Made by a program: the position numbers and the translations under genes. Shown here piece by piece: positions 60,207 through 64,000 of a DNA stretch of 64,000 bases (positions are counted from its first letter, which is position 1; each line of letters starts with the position of its first letter). The DNA is from Gadus chalcogrammus (Eukaryota > Chordata > Actinopteri > Gadiformes > Gadidae): NCBI RefSeq assembly GCF_026213295.1, contig NC_079420.1:18997518-19061517 (forward strand), given 5' to 3'. The notes beneath the pieces were generated by a model. It did no database searches and was not told the DNA's origin. It saw only the letters and a program-made list of their open reading frames with translations.

Positions 60207-63200
60207 TAATTTATTTTCTGTACATAATAAAACCATCCTGGAGGAAATTAAAAAAATATATACTGAAAAAACCCAATCTATTCCCCAGGCGCCCTCTTCT
60301 CAACCCAGTAGCTGGATGCAGTCACCTGGTGGCGAGGACGAGCTCTGGGACCCAGTCCTCAGCCTTGCACGGTTAACCTTTCTTAGAGTAATGACAGAAG
60401 GTCACAACATGTAAAAAAAAACAAAAACATATAAATACATGAAACATGTATATAAATACGAGACCATAGACTTTGTTTTCTTTATTTTAAAAACAAAATA
60501 CACGTAATAAGTATAATACTAAACCATAGACTCCCATCAAAATAGAAAATAGGGAAGAAAAAATAATAATAGACAAAGCTAAACTCAGCTTGCAAGTTAG
60601 TGACGGGCATAAATTTATATTTACAAAAAATAGTATTTCAAGTATTACAATGAACACTAAACTGTACAAATACATATCTTATTGGCTGGAGGGTGCTTTG
60701 AGATATGCTCGACATGATCCACTGATGACAATTATTTCCTTTCTAATTCTCATTTTAGAAAGAAAAGCGGTGTGGGGGGGGTATTACTTATGTTTGCTAC
60801 TACAGTTTCCCTGGGAAGAATAAAGTATTTATCAATCCATCCATCTTTCTATCCTTCCCAGTAATGTGGTTTACTGGTGATGAAAAGGGATGAGCTTTTT
60901 GAATTTATGTCCAACAGAGTCCTTATCCAGACTCTCTGTTGCCCGTCTTGCCAGATGGTTCATCCTTATTTTACAATATAAAGAGGATGCCATTTTCACC
61001 AGAAGATGTACGTGATTGTCGTCAACAGTGGTTTCGAACATGTGGTTGTGCAGCTGAGGGAACAATGTCTTACCAGCACTGTATTCCAGTACTTGAGTGA
61101 CAATGGCTGAAATTATAACATTGCACTGGGGGAGTGTGCCGGAAGTTGTTCTCAAAATTCCCTGAAGGCAACGCTCCGACTCCCTGCACACAGCAACTAT
61201 CCCGGCAGATGGTTTGGACAAACCTCCACGATTCTTTAACAGAATGAAGGGATGTACGGTGGCTGAAGTAAGAGCGTCCGCGCAAGGCATGCAGGTATGC
61301 TTTTCCTTTAGCTTTTGGACCACAAAGTCAGCAATGTAGTTGATTGCAGCATCCTTGTAGTCAGACATAGAATCAACATTTGGGCAGTGCTGGTATTCAC
61401 GGTCACATTGCTCCACAGGCTTCAGATCAAACCTGCGCAAGGTGTTCGCCGCAGAAAGTGTGACATCCATGATGGTGGTATTATCACGTAGGATGCAGTT
61501 GCCTGTTCTTGTCTTTACTTGGGACAAAAGAAGACGCTTGTAGGCAGCTGTAAACTGTCTTGATGTGGGATTGTTGTTGAATCCACCACATGCTCTCAGA
61601 CAGGAGAAGAAAAGCTCAAGGTGATCTTGGCTCAGCCTGTAGGTGAGGAGATAACTGCATGGTGCGTTTGGCTGGATGACCACTTCAAGGAAAATATTCC
61701 ATGCACTTGCGCAACTGGCAATAAAGCCAACTACACAAGTTTTTCTCGGGCCTAAATGCACCAGCCTGCCTTTGCTGTCTTTCAGTTCCAAGAGTGACCT
61801 TTGGGCCTTTAGCAGGATTTCCTGTACCCGGTCTTTGTTGGATATCCTCATTGGGGCTTTGGACCCCTTCCCCAAAGGGTTCCTGCTGTTAAGGACATCG
61901 AAGGCGGCATAAATGGTTCTCAGGAACTTAACTGTCTCCTCGCACCCGCTGAACTGTGGGAGATGCAACTGTGTGTTACAGTACTCAAGAGCATCTGCTA
62001 CACTGCTGCTGAACACCTGTGCCGCAAGCTTCACCTTCATCTTCTGTTTCTCCCACCGTACATGAGCCATTTTGAACATCTCTTGAAGTTTATTCAACTC
62101 CTCAATGTATTTCCAACGGATTTCACCATTTGGAGTTTGGAGGAAACCTTCGTCAGCCAATGTGTTTCTGAGCAGCTTCAACATATGGTTAACATCCAGA
62201 AGCACATGAACCATTTGTGATGGATCAGCAGGATGTGCAAAAGAGGATCTCATGTTATTGACGTCCAATGTTGCTCCCAGGGCTCTCAGCATGGAAAAGT
62301 GGCATGATGGTCCATCGCACGTCAATGAGACTGTACGAACTCCGGTGGTATGGAGTCGATGAAGGCATTCACTGATGATGTTGGCACGCTCTTCACCAGT
62401 CATTCCGTCAATGAGGAAGTAGGCAACAGGGATTTTCCAGGAGTCGTTGATGGCTACAACCATGAGGACCAAGGCACCTTTGGCTGGTGGTAGACTGTCA
62501 TCAACAGTGCCACAGCCAAGGTCCACATATCCATGGAATCTTCCAGCTGCATGTTCCACGTGCTTTCGAATGGCCACTTCATCCAACATGAGAGCACCCA
62601 GGGTCTCCTTTCCTTCAACCATTCTGTTCTGCGCATGACACGCAAGAGCAGAAAATGCAGGTTTTGTAAAACCAGGATCCGCAGAAATGTGGCTGTACCA
62701 CGTCCGGATGGTGGCGGGATGGGGCAGTACAAGGTCAAAAGCTTTACGCACAAAACGATACGCTTTGGCGGAATAGAAGTGCAGAGTCATTGCAAATGAC
62801 CGCAACTCCTCCGACACTTTCAATGTTTTACTTTGCACCCTTCTGGAGAGCAAGGTCTTATGGACTCCACTGAAGGAGTTCTCCAGCATCTCTGCACAGC
62901 CACTAGAAATGAGCAGTTTCTCTTTGAGAGAAGTGATGACCTGAGTTAGGCAGGAGACTTTTATCTTAAAATTCCTACTCTTCTTCCTGCTCTTCTGCTG
63001 CACCAATCTAAGTTTTTTTCTAATAGATCCCATTTTATTTTCTGCCTTTCTTTTGAAAGATATAGGAGATTTCCTCATTGCATAATAATGGTCAGCATGG
63101 TGCGATGTTGTGGCTTCAGAATCATTAACCTGTACCTTAACAGCTTCATCCACAATAACTGAAACCTCTGTGGCTTTCGAAACATTAACCTGAGCCTCAT

Positions 63201-64000
63201 CAGCTTCATCAACAACAACTTCGACATCTAAAAAGACTTTGCAGTAATTGTGTTCTCTATTCACATTAATAAGCGCTGCCCTTTCCTTAGATGGTGATCC
63301 AGGGTTGCCAAAAAGGGTGGGGGTCGCATCTGGCTTGAGATTGCGATTGATGGTGAAGCAGTCCTCTGTGAAATGGCGGGCAAAGATTCTGCTAGATGTA
63401 TTTGGTAACCACTTCTTGCGGTTTATGTTTTTCAACCACTGGCCGAGCCTTTTCTTCTTTTGGAGCGGGAAACTGTGGAGTAATTATGTTTATTACCTTC
63501 AAGGGTATTTCAAAGTCATTTCAGTCAACAATAGGATGGAACACTATCGAATAGTAAATATATTATTAGTGCAATCTCAAGTTAACACGCCCAATAATCA
63601 TCTACTTCTTTTACTTTGAACTGCATTGTATGTCAAAGGTGCTACATAAATAAAGTTAAGTATAAGGACAATTCTGCTGCCTGTACCTTTTGCATGTTGC
63701 ATGTTTTAAAAATACAAATCATTTTATGTATTAATCAAATAGTCAGTGGAACAGAAATAAACAAATTCCATAATATCTGAGTAATAACAAAACAATATAA
63801 TAAAGTAAAAAAAAGTGATGGCATTCTGGTAATCCCAATAGTTTGCAACGGTCATTAGTATAATATTTAATTTCATCTGTAGGATTCTGACTGTCAGTGT
63901 GAACATAGGGGTTATCTTTTTGATCTAAAACGATCACACAAATAAAATGTGAGATTTTGTGCAGCATTTGAAATATATCAAAACAATATTGCCTCCTTTT
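60205..64000 (-). repeat. Repeat unit D with P-element-type transposon (runs off the window)
   Basis: The left boundary is the CA array. The intron insertion shared with unit B starts at about 63618 and continues to the window end, without the TTAA element. Confidence 0.8.
60871..63472 (-). CDS. P-element-type transposase, copy D (exon 2 only in window)
   Basis: Exon 2 covers 63472-60871 and is three bases shorter than in A (one Lys lost from the basic linker). The frame is open with LMLDEV, LTCDGPSCH, DHLELFF and NNNPTSRQF intact. The acceptor and first codons (SFPLQKKKRLGQWL) match copy B. The first exon with the two THAP cysteines must lie beyond the window, by analogy with B about 1.7-2 kb further on. 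One THAP ligand region differs: RIFARHF replaces RICARHF, removing the third zinc-ligand cysteine, so this copy's THAP finger is probably defective. Confidence 0.85.

Overview
The window is genomic DNA of a ray-finned fish. Evidence: intron-bearing vertebrate genes with GT-AG splice sites, very many long CA/GT microsatellites, L1- and L2-like LINE remnants, and several DNA-transposon families typical of teleosts. Nothing looks bacterial, and there is no CRISPR array or operon. Exon models were built by hand by reading conserved protein segments across splice sites with matching phases; no alignment was run.

Positions 1-30,000 hold four host-type genes: mphosph6 (+, 5 exons, RNA exosome cofactor), hsd17b2 (-, 5 exons, steroid 17-beta dehydrogenase) tail-to-tail with it, gpi (-, 18 coding exons, complete glucose-6-phosphate isomerase), and an HMGXB3-like gene with cysteine clusters of the KDZ-transposon-associated kind (+, 9 exons). 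The first three are ordinary metabolic or housekeeping genes and do not form a pathway. Their introns carry microsatellites, a 25-bp minisatellite, a 525-bp AT array and a 522-bp MITE. One intron 3' splice site in gpi uses a 25-base C homopolymer as its pyrimidine tract.

Positions 30,850-64,000 are an accessory region: four direct, near-identical copies (A-D) of a P-element-type transposon. All four have an intact transposase exon of about 867-886 codons. In A, B and C a separate upstream exon completes an N-terminal THAP zinc finger, giving predicted proteins of 888, 888 and 907 aa. D runs off the window before that exon. The copies differ by later insertions, so one copy often serves as the empty site for an element in another.

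The most striking case is in copy B. A 1,564-bp element with an 18-bp perfect terminal inverted repeat and TTAA target duplication carries a captured fragment of the host gene eepd1 (250-codon open frame, helix-hairpin-helix region, native splice donor). The uninterrupted site is present in copy D. Between A and B lie a tandem pair of 2-kb elements, a GC-rich 33-bp minisatellite with a 40-bp perfect palindrome, and a foldback element that contains a PIF/Harbinger element with 3-bp target duplication. A foldback repeat sits in the transposase intron of A, B and C, and a TA-flanked palindromic MITE lies upstream of A and C only.
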